NCBI GenBank assembly: GCA_039105265.1
Contig: JAPFFF010000001.1
Location: 1,054,001 to 1,118,000, forward strand
Direction: 5' to 3'
Length of the DNA stretch: 64,000 nt
From: Tritrichomonas musculus
Lineage: Eukaryota > Parabasalia > Tritrichomonadida > Tritrichomonadidae
This document shows positions 29,648 to 42,174 of this stretch, piece after piece. Numbering within the stretch: position 1 is the stretch's first letter; every line of letters begins with the position of its first letter. The notes below the pieces were generated by a model, which worked only from the letters and a program-made list of their open reading frames with translations, made no database searches and had not been told where the DNA came from. The position numbers and the translations under genes are program-made.

Positions 29648-32600
29648 TAAAAAGTTGTTTCCATATTAATTTATGACAAATTTTCTATTAATAATTTATT
29701 TATTATTCAATCTTAATTCGTAAACAATGTTTTATATTCTAAATAATTGAAGGATAAACGATCAAGATGGTGAGTGCTCATTCAAAAATATAAAATAAGA
29801 TTTTCATTTTTTATACATAAGTTCTTTTTTTATTTTTTACAATCAGTTTTCTCCATGTGTTAATAGAATTGAAAAAAGAATAGTCATAATAAACCAAAGT
29901 GGAAACAACTTTTTCAAAAAAATGTGGGTTCATTAACAAAAAGTTTCGAAATACACACAATTTTTTGCTCAGATATGCCTTTTATAGATTTAAAACTATG
30001 AACATTTCTATTAGTTACTCAAAGAAAAAAATTTTTTACAATTTAAAAAAAAAAATGTCAAAAGATTGATTTATATTCAAAATTTCTTATTGTATTATGA
30101 AAAAGTTTTTTCCACCAAAAAAAGGTGAAATATATTCAACCAATTATAATATTTGTAAAAAAAGGTCAAATAAATATCTTCTCCATTATTAAATTGTCAT
30201 TAAATACATTTATAAAATTATGTTGATTTTAATATTTCATCAAGGCTAAGAATTATAAATTTACTAAACAAATAATAAACATCATGTCGGCAGTATTCGT
30301 ATTGGGAATTGTTTTTTTATACAATTGATATGAAAAGCAGCTGAAAGTATTAATAATAATGATTACATTTGTAATTATTTATATAATTCTTAGATTTTCT
30401 TTGTTAGTTAATCTGATCTTGAAGTCCAAGCCTTAAATGTTATAATCAATTTTTATAAAAAAAAATACATCACTTTTTTTAAAAAAGATAAAATGATGAA
30501 TGATAAATTCAGCAAATGAGCAAGCATATTAGGAAATTGATCAATTTGAAACTTTGATTCAATTTAATGATAATTCTTGTAAATATTTAAGTTCTTCCTT
30601 TTTTAAAAGTTTCAATTAATTCATTAATTAAATTATAAATGAAGACTCCTTTCAACAATTTTTTTACACGCTCACCTACATCTAAAATTATATTTATTCT
30701 TTATATTATGACATTTGTAGAATCCATCAAACTCCAAGTATTTCGTATCATTCGCCTCACGTTACTCATGATGAATTTGAAAGATTGCATATGGGTTAAA
30801 TGTTATGTATTTTTTCATATTTTACTTGTTTTTTATTCCTTTTATTCTGTTAAATATATAGAATCAATATGAAAATCATTAAAAAAACTTCCTTTGCCAG
30901 CGAAAAATAATGAATGCAGATTTCAAACTCTAGTGAATGAACTTTATTCATTCATATAAATGTAAAAATACACTTTACAAGAATAAAATTTTTAGTTTCA
31001 GTTCTGAAGTTTCAATAACAACTTCTTTTGCTTTTTCATTGTTTTCATTTAAAATAGCTTTCTCATTGCTTTTTACATCACCTTACATTTTTATTCTTTG
31101 CAGGCCTTCATTACTCACACTTTTAAAAATACCAGAAAAAAATGGAATTTTTTTTAATTTTTATTATAATTGTACTGCATTAGTCACTCCATTTTTTTTC
31201 TATAAAAAATAAAACTTCTTACCAAGAAAGTTTGATCATGTTCAATATATAAAATGAGAAAAAAAATTTAATCAACTGATTAAAGCATTTCCAAATGAAG
31301 AAAAAAGCTTTAAAAAACATGAAGAAAATAAAGAAAAACGAAAATGAAAATCAAGAAGAAGAAAATATTGATTCTAATGAAGATCTAATATATTAGAAGA
31401 AGAACCTTCAATTTCAGATTCTTTTTATCAAAAGAATTAATATGATGAGCGCATCACGATAATATAATTCGCCAATTTGATTTATCAATATTGCCACCAA
31501 TTGATATTCAAGAACATATCAACATTTGTTGCATGAATAAAAAAGGAAATATGAATATAAATTATATGCAATTTAAAGAAAAGGTTGAAAAAGTCTGTTA
31601 AAAAAGATATAAACGAAGAAGATTTTTGATAATGTTGTTTCTGAAATGCTTGATATATCAAATAAATTAATTGATTGTGTATCAGAATTTAATTAGATTA
31701 TTTGAAGAATTTATTATCTTTTCATCAATAATTTGGGGTTTGATTTTAGATTTGAGAAATGATTTATGGCAAAAATCTGTTGGACCAGATTCATTTAATA
31801 ATTATTAATTGTGATTCAATATGTTTCCAAAAAAAAAAAAAAACTTTCTCTGCATTGGATGCATCAAAACTTACTAATAGTCAATAAATTAAAAAAAGTA
31901 AAAAAAAATTATGGTTTTGTTTTTAAAATAAATTTATAATAATTTGATAGTGGACAAAATTTTATAATACCAGAACAAGATTGCTTGAAATTTTCAAGTT
32001 GAAAAATACTCATCTAAAAAGCGCATATTTGAATTGGCTATAGAAAATGAAAGTGCACCCACCTTTTTTATGAATTGAAAAAAATTGAAAAACTTTTTCA
32101 ATTAATAAAATTTACTTTTGTGAATTTTAAACAAAAATTGAATGAAGAAAATTTTCTATTTTGTTTATAACAATAATATTTTTTTCTCATTTATTAATAT
32201 ATTGAGAAAATAGATTTTATAATATTAAATAAATTTTTTATCGAAATTTTTTGTATGTACACTCACCATTTTTATTGTTTATCGATAAATTTTTTGAATA
32301 CAAAATAATATTTACTATTGAGATTTGAATTGAAAAAAATTGAAATTTTGTATTAATATGGAAATTACTTTTGAAAAAAAATTAATAAGGTCAAAATTAA
32401 GGTTAATAATTGAATGATCATTAATAATACTTTTTCAAAATAAATTCTAAACCTTTTGAATTTGTTTTTATATTTATCTTTATAATGCATTGTTTTTGAT
32501 TAAAAAAAATTAGACATATTGCTTTATATGCATAAATACTTATATGTATATAATACATGAAAAAGTTTTTTTGAGAAATAAATGACCAAATACTTAAAAA

Positions 32601-32756
32601 AGTTAGTATTATTATCAATATGAAAAATTTTTATCAACAAAAATTGAATTATTATTAATTCAACTTTTTGAGATCACACCCACCATTTTTAATTATTTAA
32701 TCATTGAAAAAAAAATATTGAATTTTTTCAGATAAATAAAAGTGGAAACAACTTTT
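29648..32756. mobile_element. Centre of the GH3 palindrome, possible decayed element
   Basis: The unique DNA between the two arms has AAAGTTGTTTCCA at 29651-29663 and its inverse TGGAAACAACTTT near its right end (about 32743-32755). A further copy AAGTGGAAACAACTTTTTCA lies at 29897-29916. This could be a 3.1-kb element inserted at the centre. Most of it is A/T-rich with no long frame. Short frames at 30639 and 30937 lack support. Confidence 0.3.
31260..31830 (+). pseudogene. Decayed coding-like stretch, unknown family
   Basis: Protein-like segments (LPPIDIQEHINICCMNKKG and LDLRNDLWQKSVGPDSFNN) remain on the plus strand but no continuous frame does. The family is not recognised. It may be the remains of a gene carried by the central insert. 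Confidence 0.35.
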
Positions 32757-32841
32757 TCAATATTAAAAAGTATTGAATTATTATCGAAATATTAAATATT
32801 AGAAATTCTATTGTTTCCCAAAAAAGAAGTGGAGATTTACT

Positions 32842-32846
32842 TCACT
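32842..32846 (+). promoter_or_regulatory. Possible TCA-type initiator of the right GH3 gene
   Basis: TCACT is 20 bases before the ATG, the mirror of the site at the left copy and exactly at the inner edge of the repeat. Confidence 0.35.
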
Positions 32847-32861
32847 TTTTTATTATACAAG

Positions 32862-35141
32862 ATGACACATAATGCCAAACAGCTCGTGAGCCAAATGACT
32901 CTTGAAGAGAAAGCAAATTTCTGCTCAGGCGTAGATAATTGGCACCTTTACTCTTTGCCAAGATTAAATATCCCAGAAATCATGGTTTGTGATGGACCTC
33001 ATGGTTTAAGAAAACAGGATGAAACATGTGATATCAGTTCAGTCAACTCAAGTATTCCTGCTATTTGTTTCCCAAACGCATGTGCAACTTCATGTTGCTT
33101 CAACACGGAATTGTTAGAAGAAATGGGACGAACGATTGGCGATGAAGTTCTTCATGAGAAAGTTGGAATTATTCTTGGTCCAGCTTGCAACATCAAGCGA
33201 TCACCAATCTGTGGACGTAACTTTGAATACTACTCAGAAGATCCATTAATCTCATCGAAGTGTGAAGGCTCGATCATCAAAGGAATTCAAAGCCGAAACA
33301 TTGGCGCATGTGTCAAACATTTTGCATGCAACAATCAAGAAACATTGAGGTTATCAATCAATGAAACGATTGATGAACGCGCACTTCGTGAAATTTATTT
33401 AGCTGCATTTGAAGGAGCAGTGAGAGAAGCTAAACCATGGACGGTTATGTGCTCATACAACAAGATCAATGGTGAATTTTGTTCACAAAACGAATGGCTT
33501 CTTGAAAAAGTTCTCCGCGGCGATTGGGGCTTTGAAGGATTTGTCATGAGTGACTGGGGAGCCGTCTCAGATCGAGTTTTAGGATGCAAAGCAGGACTTG
33601 AACTTCAAATGCCAGGCCCCGCGACATGGCACAATGAACAAATTGTGAAAGCAGTCAAAGAAGGAATCATGGATGAATCGATCTTGAACAGATGCGCAGA
33701 ACGTGTTGTCAATATCATTTTGAAATCGTCCGATGGAATCAAGAACGGCAAAGGAAACTTTGACAAAGAAGCACATCACAAGATTGCAAGGAAGATTGGT
33801 GAAGAATGCATGGTTCTCTTGAAGAATGAACACAGTATCCTTCCATTGAAGAAAGAACAAAAAGTTGCATTCATTGGTCCATATGCGAAGAACCCAAGAT
33901 ATCAAGGAGGTGGCTCGTCACACATCAATGCATTCAAAGTGACTAACGCACTCGATTCAGCCAAATTGATTTCACAAAACATATGTTATGCTGAAGGATG
34001 CAAAGATGAAACAGATGAAGTTGATGAAAAACTTCTTCATGAAGCAGTTGAAGTTGCACGCGTTGTTGATGTTGCGGTTTGTTTCATTGGTCTCCCAGAT
34101 TCATTTGAATGCGAAGGATATGATCGCGAGCACATTCATTTACCAAAATGTCAAAACGAATTAGTTTCTGAAGTCTCACGTGTGAATCCAAACACCGTTG
34201 TTGTTCTTCATAATGGATCACCAGTTGACATGCCATGGCTCAATCATGTGAAAGGTGTTCTTGAAGCGTACCTTGGAGGACAGGCAGTTGGAGAAGTCAC
34301 GTCAGACATCTTATATGGAATTGTGAACCCATCAGGTCACCTTGCAGAAACTTTCCCTCTGAAATTAGAAGACAATCCTTCAACGATCGATTTCGGAGGA
34401 CACCAAGACAATGTGAACTACAGAGAAGGCATTTATGTTGGCTATCGTTATTATGATCTGAAGAAGATGGACGTTCTTTTCCCATTCGGACATGGCTTAA
34501 GTTACACAGCTTTCTCATACAAGAACTTGCGTTTCGACAAAGATGAATTCAAGGACAATGAAACTGTCTTCGCTCATGTTGACGTTACTAACATTGGTCC
34601 AGTTGAAGGCAAAGCTTGCGTTCAACTTTATGTCGCAGATAAGACAGGATATGAATATCGTCCACCCAAAGAACTTCGCGCTTACAAGAAAGTCAGCTTG
34701 AAACCAGGAGAGACGAAGACAGTCGACCTCGAATTGAACAAGCGTTCATTCGCATTCTGGAACACCGAAATTCATGAGTGGTATGTCCCAACAGGAGAAT
34801 TCGAAATCTTGATTGGTCAATCATCAAGACACATCGATCTTGTTGGCAAAGTTCATGTTGAATCAACACGAGTCATCGAACGACCAATCAGCGCACAAAC
34901 ACCATTCGAAGACATTTACAACAATCCAGTGACGAGACCAGCGATTGAGAAAGTGTTAGAAAAGTATCCAGAAGAAAAGAAATTGTTGGAATCAACGGAT
35001 GCAGCACATGAATTCTGGAGACAACAAGCAAACACTACACCAATTCGTTCTTCAACGAACTTCTTCCCATGGAATGGAGGCGTTGTTCTTGACATCATTG
35101 CAGATGCTAACAAATTACTTGAAGCACACAAGAAGAAATAA
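32862..35141 (+). CDS. GH3 beta-glucosidase-type glycoside hydrolase, 759 aa (right copy)
   Basis: Twin of the gene at 27298-29577. The frame extends upstream to a TTG, but the ATG at MTHNAKQL is the shared and credible start. All the family features are kept, including nucleophile D231 and KHFACNNQE. The three differences from the left copy are E for K in CQNELV, S for A in EVTSDI and S for T in RPISAQ. Both copies look functional. The stop codon lies in TAAAC, as in other genes here with the TAAA-type end signal of trichomonads. The same high GC is seen. Confidence 0.95.
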   Translation: MTHNAKQLVSQMTLEEKANFCSGVDNWHLYSLPRLNIPEIMVCDGPHGLRKQDETCDISSVNSSIPAICFPNACATSCCFNTELLEEMGRTIGDEVLHEKVGIILGPACNIKRSPICGRNFEYYSEDPLISSKCEGSIIKGIQSRNIGACVKHFACNNQETLRLSINETIDERALREIYLAAFEGAVREAKPWTVMCSYNKINGEFCSQNEWLLEKVLRGDWGFEGFVMSDWGAVSDRVLGCKAGLELQMPGPATWHNEQIVKAVKEGIMDESILNRCAERVVNIILKSSDGIKNGKGNFDKEAHHKIARKIGEECMVLLKNEHSILPLKKEQKVAFIGPYAKNPRYQGGGSSHINAFKVTNALDSAKLISQNICYAEGCKDETDEVDEKLLHEAVEVARVVDVAVCFIGLPDSFECEGYDREHIHLPKCQNELVSEVSRVNPNTVVVLHNGSPVDMPWLNHVKGVLEAYLGGQAVGEVTSDILYGIVNPSGHLAETFPLKLEDNPSTIDFGGHQDNVNYREGIYVGYRYYDLKKMDVLFPFGHGLSYTAFSYKNLRFDKDEFKDNETVFAHVDVTNIGPVEGKACVQLYVADKTGYEYRPPKELRAYKKVSLKPGETKTVDLELNKRSFAFWNTEIHEWYVPTGEFEILIGQSSRHIDLVGKVHVESTRVIERPISAQTPFEDIYNNPVTRPAIEKVLEKYPEEKKLLESTDAAHEFWRQQANTTPIRSSTNFFPWNGGVVLDIIADANKLLEAHKKK

Positions 35142-35344
35142 ACGGGACTAAGTAAAAATAGTTAATTCCTAATCTATTATATTTATATTTATATATATAT
35201 ATATTTATGATTTTTTAGATACATTCAATATGTTAAAAAGATAATTGTTTGCTATTTGTGAGAAGTCCTTTCACTGAAAAAGATGATAAATCATTTTTTT
35301 GTTGGATTTTCATTGATGAAAAAAAATGCAAAAAAAGCAAAAAA

Positions 35345-35416
35345 TACCCCCGATGGGATTCGAACCCATTCCATAAGATTAGAAGTCTTGTATGCTCTCC
35401 ATTACACTACGAGGGC
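35345..35416 (-). tRNA. tRNA-Arg(TCT) (copy 3)
   Basis: 72 nt. Acceptor GCCCTCG with CGGGGGT, anticodon loop CTTCTAA. Mirror of the tRNA-Arg at 27014-27085. Confidence 0.9.
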
Positions 35417-35861
35417 TTCCTGTTTATTTAAAATATTCAAATATCATCAATTTACATAATGATATTCTAGAGAATATTTCTAATATTTAAGTATTCTTTT
35501 TATTCAATATCAATTTTTAATTTATGTCATAATTGATTAGTTTTAAAATATTTTATGAATATTTAAAGTATTATCCAATGAAATTGCATTATTTACAATA
35601 AATTCAAATAGTGCAAAGAAACAAACTGGTGTGAAAATGAAAACAAGTTTATTAAATCTATCAAATAGCTAAGTCTAGTTATCTTCAGCAATCAAGTTTG
35701 AGTCATCAAATAAATATTTTTAAATTTATGAACTTTTTATAATCAACAATTAAATTAGCAATCTTTTAACAATCAACAATGAGAATATGTTTTTTTGAAA
35801 AAATAACAAAATTTGTATTATATTTTTTCATAAAAATAAATAATTTACATATATAATGTAA

Positions 35862-35942
35862 GACAGCTTGGCAGAGTTGGTAATGCGTGAGACCGGAAAT
35901 CTCTGGGCTTGTCCCTTGTGGGTTCGAATCCCATGGTTGTCG
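35862..35942 (+). tRNA. tRNA-Ser, anticodon reads GGA (copy 3)
   Basis: Identical to the other three copies. Mirror of 26487-26567. T-run follows directly. Confidence 0.85.
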
Positions 35943-36066
35943 CTTTTTTGTATTTTTTTTTAAAGGAAATTGATTACAATTGCAATAAACAATAATTTAA
36001 ATGCAATTTAGATTTGTAGCCCATTTGTGCTATTTTGGAGATCTTGGTCGCTGTCCAGTCTAAATA

Positions 36067-37017
36067 AACTGGTTTTCATTTTCCCGTACCATTCAAAAAA
36101 TTGAATGAATTTCATAAAATTATTTTTAATTTTCTATGAAATTGAATGGTACGGAAAATTGCAACAAAGAAAATTGAGATTTTTATTTTTTTAATAAAAA
36201 AAATAATCATTTAAAAATTGAAAGATTATTTATATAAATTGAAAGAAAAAAATAAATCTCACAAAATATTATTTGAAATTTTGGATAAGTTAATAAGAAA
36301 AGTAGCATATTTCTCAGTACATATCCTTATATTTGCCTTTGAAATGAAAAATATGATTATAAATAGTAATGAAAAACTTATTTTTTTTTCATATTATAAT
36401 TTTTTTTTTCGCCTCATATGTATGAGTGGCAGCTTTTTGATAATTGCTTGATTGGTAAATTTTGATAATTGATGAAAATTGAGGATTTTTGTATATTGTT
36501 GAAATTTTACGAATTAAAAAAAATACCGTTGAAAAATAGGTTGAAAATTAGTGAATACTGAGAATTTGCAATACCTAGTAGGCATTCATTATAATAAAAT
36601 GTGTGAAATTTGGTTATAAAAAATAAAAAATGATCAATTGGAATGGAATTTGAACATTGCTAACTTTTAACTGAATTTGATCGTATTTAATTGAACCGAT
36701 GCACATTTTTATTGGAGTAAATTACATATTTTAATAAATTTGATATTTTGGATTTTTCGAACTTGGAAATACGAATCTAAAGGCACTAACATAATATTTG
36801 AACTAACTGCAATTGAATTCCCCTTATTAGGTTTCAAACTGACTGCTAGGCTATGATCAAGCTTACTAAATTCAAAATTTTGAGTTATGAATTTTAGTTT
36901 TCAATTGAAAACTATGGTGTTTTCAATAGATTATCAATTTTCACTGTATAAAAAAATAAAAAAAATATTTGAAAAAGGCTCTGAAAATTGAATGGTACGG
37001 AAATTTGCATATCAGTT
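36067..37017. mobile_element. 951-bp MITE with TA duplication and preserved empty site
   Basis: Ends AACTGG and CAGTT with inner inverted blocks CCGTACCATTCAA, flanked by TA at 36065-36066 and 37018-37019. The left arm of the duplication has the uninterrupted site (AGTCTAAATATTTTCTTATC near 26330), so insertion came after the duplication. An extra inverted copy of CCGTACCATTCAA lies near the left end. No transposase; a 77-codon frame inside is unsupported. Confidence 0.85.
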
Positions 37018-37200
37018 TATTTTCTTATCTCTTTGATATGAGCTTATTCAAAATCATAATCTTTGTCATTGGCTAACTTGTTGAATATTAACTATTAGCC
37101 AATAATTTTTACCTAATAGTGTGTAATCCTTAATAGTCCTTTCACTGAAAAAGATGATAAATCCTTTTTTGTTTGATTTTTATAGAAAAAATGCAAAAAA

Positions 37201-37272
37201 TACCTCCGATGGGATTCGAACCCACTCCATAAGATTAGAAGTCTTGTATGCTGTCCATTACACTACGAGGGC
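37201..37272 (-). tRNA. tRNA-Arg(TCT) (copy 4)
   Basis: 72 nt with anticodon loop CTTCTAA. The acceptor 3' strand is CGGAGGT, which creates one A-C mismatch, so this copy may be weak or dying. Mirror of 26076-26147. Confidence 0.8.
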
Positions 37273-37824
37273 TTCTTGTTTATTTAGAATATTTAATTTT
37301 TGTCAATTTTCAAAATGATATTGTGATGAAAAATTTTAAAAATATCTGATTTATAAATATTTTTTTTTTTTTTTCACTCATTAAATTTATGATTGATTCT
37401 CTATAAAAAATTTTGTGTATTTAAAGTATTTTCCAGTGTAATGATAATAAACTGATATGTAGAGAAATAAAATTCACAATTTATAAAATCAATCATAATT
37501 TTTATTGATATAGTTGTGAATTTTCCTGAAAATTTTTATAGTAATAAAAATGATGTTTATTACCATATTCCAAACGAAATAAATGAAATAGATAAGTCTA
37601 GTTATCTTCAGCAATCACGTTCTAGTCAACGAACGATTGATCAAAGTTTTGCCAAATCTTTCATATAACTCTGTAATGATGCAAATGAAAAATACGTGAT
37701 TGTTTTATTGATGTTTTTATGAAAAAAATTGCAAATTAAAAAGAAAAAATTTTACTTTAAAGATGTATATCAATAAAAATTTTTATAAATTAGGTTAATA
37801 TTTGTCTTTTATATGTCATAAATT
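37273..37824. other. Fading edge of the duplication
   Basis: TAAGTCTAGTTATCTTCAGC near 37592 still matches the other arm. Beyond that, AT-rich DNA without a gene leads to the foldback element. Confidence 0.4.
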
Positions 37825-37825
37825 T

Positions 37826-40800
37826 GGGATAGTATCACTTTTAAAAACTTTTTTCACTTAAAGTATCACTTTTTGAGAGAGAAAAAAAAATCAGTAACAC
37901 TAATTTGCTTTTAAAAAAATATTCAGTAACACTTTTCCTCTGAAAAACATATCACTCTAAATTAAAAAAATGTTAAGTGCTGCAGCTTTGGTAGTAAGGA
38001 AACTTCAAAAAAATATATATTGATTGGCATCAGACAAAGATTATTTCTGTGCAAGCTCGCCTCCAAACAAGGTTTTTATTTGACATATCAAATTACAATT
38101 ATCCAACACATCTTCAAAAAATGCTTATAAATTAGTGGTTATTATAGACAATCGTTTTTGTTTTTTATGTATTTAATCCTAGACGCGAATCTCTGTGTTT
38201 TCAAATCAGTGATTAATATCGAATAATCAGATTTCAGACTCCCACACTCAGATACGATTCCATATCTCTTTAAATATTATTCTCCATCGTTTTTTACGTA
38301 TGGTATATGTATTAGATGTTACATATACTAGTTTAAAAATATTGAATATTTCAATAATATTCAATAAAAAATGTAATAAATAAAAATGTAATTGCAATAA
38401 AATTATTCTTTATAAAATGTTAATTTCAATTATGCTATTTTTATTTCTTTTTCTCTTTTTTTAAAGGAGAAATTAAAGTTTTTTGTTCCAAAAAATTATA
38501 AACGTATTTTTTACGAATTTGTTAAAATGTAAACGTGCAACATTATTACAAATGTATCAATAAATGAATAAATATTTTTTAAATGCCAATATCCAACTAA
38601 TTGCTATTCTGTTTATTGTATTTCATCAAAATATTGCAATTTTAAAGTTTTTTTTGATTTAAATATGTGGTTCAGATTATAATTTGAATTGTCTATGCCT
38701 AAAATTAGTTTATTTTACCTAATAAAATGCTTTATTACTACAATATTCAATTTTTTCAATAAATTTTAGGAGTTTTATAAAAATATCATATTGATATATT
38801 AAAGATTCATAAAAAAGAAAAGTGATAAGGAAAATGAAATATATTGTGTGATCAAATTTAATAAGGGGAAAATGAAGAGAAATAAAAATAATGATTATGA
38901 ATAATGAAATGATGGTGGAAAAAAATGATGTAATTTGCAAATTTATTATTATATTTGAGTAATATTTACAAATGAATCATTTCATTTGCACAAAAATTAA
39001 ATATATTTGGAAAGAATAAAAAAATGACTATGGCAAAGAAGAAGAAGATGATGAAGATGATGACAGAAAAGAAGAAGAAGAAGAAGATGATGATGATGAT
39101 GACAGAGAAGAAAAAGAAGAAGAAGATGATGATGACAGAGAAGAAGATGATGACAGAAAAGAAGAAGAAGAAGATGAAGATGATGATGATGACAGAGAAG
39201 AAGAAGAAGAAGATGATGATGATGACAGAGAAGAAGATGATGATGACAGAGAAGAAGAAGATGATGATGACAGAGAAGAAGATGATGACAGAAAAGAAGA
39301 AGATGATGATGAAGAAGATGATGACAGAGAAGAAAAAGAAGATGATGAAGATGATGACAGAGAAAAAGAAGAAATTGATGAAGAAGATGATGACAGAAAA
39401 GAAGAAGAAGATGATGATGACAGAAAAGAAGAAGAAGATGATGATGAAGATGATGACAGAGAAGAAGAAGAAGAAGAAAATGATGATGATGATGACAGAA
39501 AAGAAGAAGAAGAAGAAAATGATGAAGATGATGACAGAGAAGAAGAAGAAGAAGAAAATGATGATGATGATGATGACAGAGAAGAAAAAGAAGATGATGA
39601 AGATGATGACAGAGAAAAAGAAGAAATTGATGAAGAAGATGATGACAGAAAAGAAGAAGATGATGATGATGACAGAAAAGAAGAAGATGATGATGATGAA
39701 GATGATGACAGAGAAGAAGAAGAAGAAGAAAATGATGATGATGATGACAGAAAAGAAGAAGAAGAAGAAAATGATGAAGATGATGACAGAGAAGAAGAAG
39801 AAGAAGAAAATGATGATGATGATGATGATGACAGAGAAGAAGAAGAAGAAAATGATGATGATGATGATGATGACAGAGAAGAAGAAGAAGAAGATGAAGA
39901 TGATGACAGAGAAGAAGATGATGACAGAAAAGAAGAAGAAGATGATGAAGATGATGACAGAGAAGAAGAAGAAGAAGAAAATGATGAAGATGATGACAGA
40001 AAAGAAGAAGAAGAAGAAAATGATGAAGATGATGATGATGATAGAGAAGAAGAAGATGATGATGAAGATGATGACAGAGAAGAAGATGATGATGATGAAG
40101 ATGATGACAGAGAAGAAGATGATGACAGAAAAGAAGAAGAAGATGATGATGATGATGATGACAGAGAAGAAGAAGAAGAAAATGATGATGATGATGACAG
40201 AAAAGAAGAAGAAGAAGAAAATGATGAAGATGATGATGATGACAGAGAAGAAGAAGAAGATGATGATGATGATGACAGAGAAGAAGAAGAAGAAGAAAAT
40301 GATGATGATGATGACAGAAAAGAAGAAGAAGAAGAAAATGATGATGATGATGATGATGACAGAGAAGAAGAAGATGATGATGAAGATGATGACAGAGAAG
40401 AAGATGATGACAGAAAAGAAGAAGAAGATGATGAAGATGATGACAGAGAAGAAGAAGAAGAAGAAAATGATGAAGATGATGACAGAAAAGAAGAAGAAGA
40501 AGAAAATGATGAAGATGATGATGATGATAGAGAAGAAGAAGATGATGATGAAGATGATGACAGAGAAGAAGATGATGACAGAAAAGAAGAAGAAGAAGAA
40601 GAAAATGATGATGATGATGACAGAAAAGAAGAAGAAGAAGAAAATGATGAAGATGATGATGATGACAGAGAAGAAGAAGAAGATGATGATGATGATGACA
40701 GAGAAGAAGAAGAAGAAAATGATGAAGATAATGACAGAAAAGAAGAAGAAGAAGAAAATGATGAAGATGATGACAGAAAAGAAGAAGAAGAAGATGATGA

Positions 40801-42104
40801 TGATGATGACAGAGAAGAAGAAGAAGAAAATGATGAAGATGATGACAGAAAAGAAGAAGAAGAAGAAAATGATGAAGATGATGACAGAGAAGAAGAAGAA
40901 GAAGAAAATGATGATGATGATGACAGAGAAGAAGAAGAAGAAAGTGATGATGATGATGACAGAGAAGAAGAAGAAAATGATGACAGAGAAAAAGAAGAAA
41001 TTGATGAAGAAGATGATGATGGTGACAGAGAAGAAGAAGAAAATGATGAAGATGATGATGACAGAGAAGAAGAAGAAGAAAATGATGATGATGACAGAGA
41101 AGAAGAAGAAAATGATGACAGAGAAAAAGAAGAAATTGATGAAGAAGATGATGATGGTGACAGAGAAGAAGAGGAAAATGATGATAATGATGACAGAGAA
41201 GAAGATGATGACAGAAAAGAAGAAGAAAATGATGATGATGATGATAGAGAAGAAGAAGAAGAAAATGATGAAGATGATGACAGAAAAGAAGAAGAAAATG
41301 ATGAAGATGATGACAGAAAAGAAGAAGAAGAAAATGATGAAGATGATGACAGAGAAGAAGAAGAAGAAAATGATGAAGATGATGACAGAGAAGAAGAAGA
41401 AGAAAATGATGAAGATGATGACAGAAAAGAAGAAGAAAATGATGAAGATGATGACAGAGAAGAAGAAGAAGAAAATGATGAAGATGATGACAGAAAAGAA
41501 GAAGAAGAAAATGATGAAGATGATGACAGAGAAGAAGAAGAAAATGATGGTGATGATGACAGAGAAGAAGAAGAAAATGATGATGATGATGACAGAGAAG
41601 AAGAAGAAAATGATGATGATGATGATGACAGAGAAGAAGAAGAAAATGATGATGGTGATGGCAAATAAGATAATGGAGAAGATAAAGATAAAGATAAATA
41701 TGTATTAAATGAGGATAATAATAATAATAAAGAATAATGATAAGATGATGATAAATTGGACGATAATAGTGATTATACAATTATTTATACTACAATTTGA
41801 ATGTGATTATGAGCGTTTGAGATTGATAACCGAGTTATTCGAGATAATGATCTGCAATTGCGTATTTTCTTCAAACTAAGTATATAACTCTTATGGGACA
41901 TATTGATTTAAATCGTCTGGCTTGTATTACTTAAATGCAGAACATGTGGATTTATAGAAGGTAATATTATTTTTGTGGAAATGTGATGTGAAAAATCATG
42001 ACTGGAAATGTAATAACTAATGTTTTATCATCATATTTTAAATAAATATAGTCATTCTTTAAGTTAATGGCCATTTTAGGTTGATAATAATCAATATTAA
42101 CATA

Positions 42105-42135
<31 letters not shown>

Positions 42136-42174
42136 CAAAATGACCAGTATCAATCAAAATGACAGTATATTTTC
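37826..42174. repeat. Left inverted arm of the foldback element
   Basis: Mirrors 45115-48332 almost exactly outside the triplet tract, including a T-run at about 42108-42131 that mirrors an A-run near 45159-45181. The arm continues after the nested insertion at 43742-43874, which mirrors about 44985-45114. A 73-codon hydrophobic frame at 38719-38940 starts with TTG and is not supported as a gene. Confidence 0.9.
39020..41668 (+). repeat. Compound triplet repeat, 2.65 kb (left arm)
   Basis: Runs of GAT, GAA and GAC-AGA in phase read as blocks of DDDDREEEEEN in one plus-strand frame, which is open to a TAA at 41666 but has no ATG. Another plus frame (ATG at 39024) gives Lys/Met/Thr-only sequence, and the minus frames give Ser, His/Leu or Ile/Phe runs starting at non-ATG codons. 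Several frames are open only because the triplets contain no stops there. It could encode an acidic protein but nothing proves translation. Confidence 0.85.

Larger units (their letters stand above)
32842..37640. repeat. Right arm of the GH3/tRNA inverted duplication
   Basis: Inverted match to 25780-29601 with GH3, tRNA-Arg, tRNA-Ser and tRNA-Arg in mirror order. It is longer because a 951-bp MITE sits at 36067-37017. The match fades after about 37400 and the mirror of the outermost tRNA-Ser is missing. The 10.5-kb foldback element begins shortly after. Confidence 0.85.

Noticed and set aside
30639-31212. Two small plus-strand frames in the GH3 spacer
   Set aside because: Low-complexity Phe/Ile-rich sequences without homology or conserved context.
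38719-38940. Hydrophobic 73-residue frame in both foldback arms (also 47218-47439)
   Set aside because: The start is TTG, composition is that of AT-rich DNA, and identity between arms only reflects the inverted repeat.
38997-41780. Very long minus-strand frames (His/Leu, Ser) over the triplet tract, and the mirror frames at 45506-47161
   Set aside because: They start at TTG, consist only of homopolymer-like runs and are open because the triplets contain no stop in those frames.
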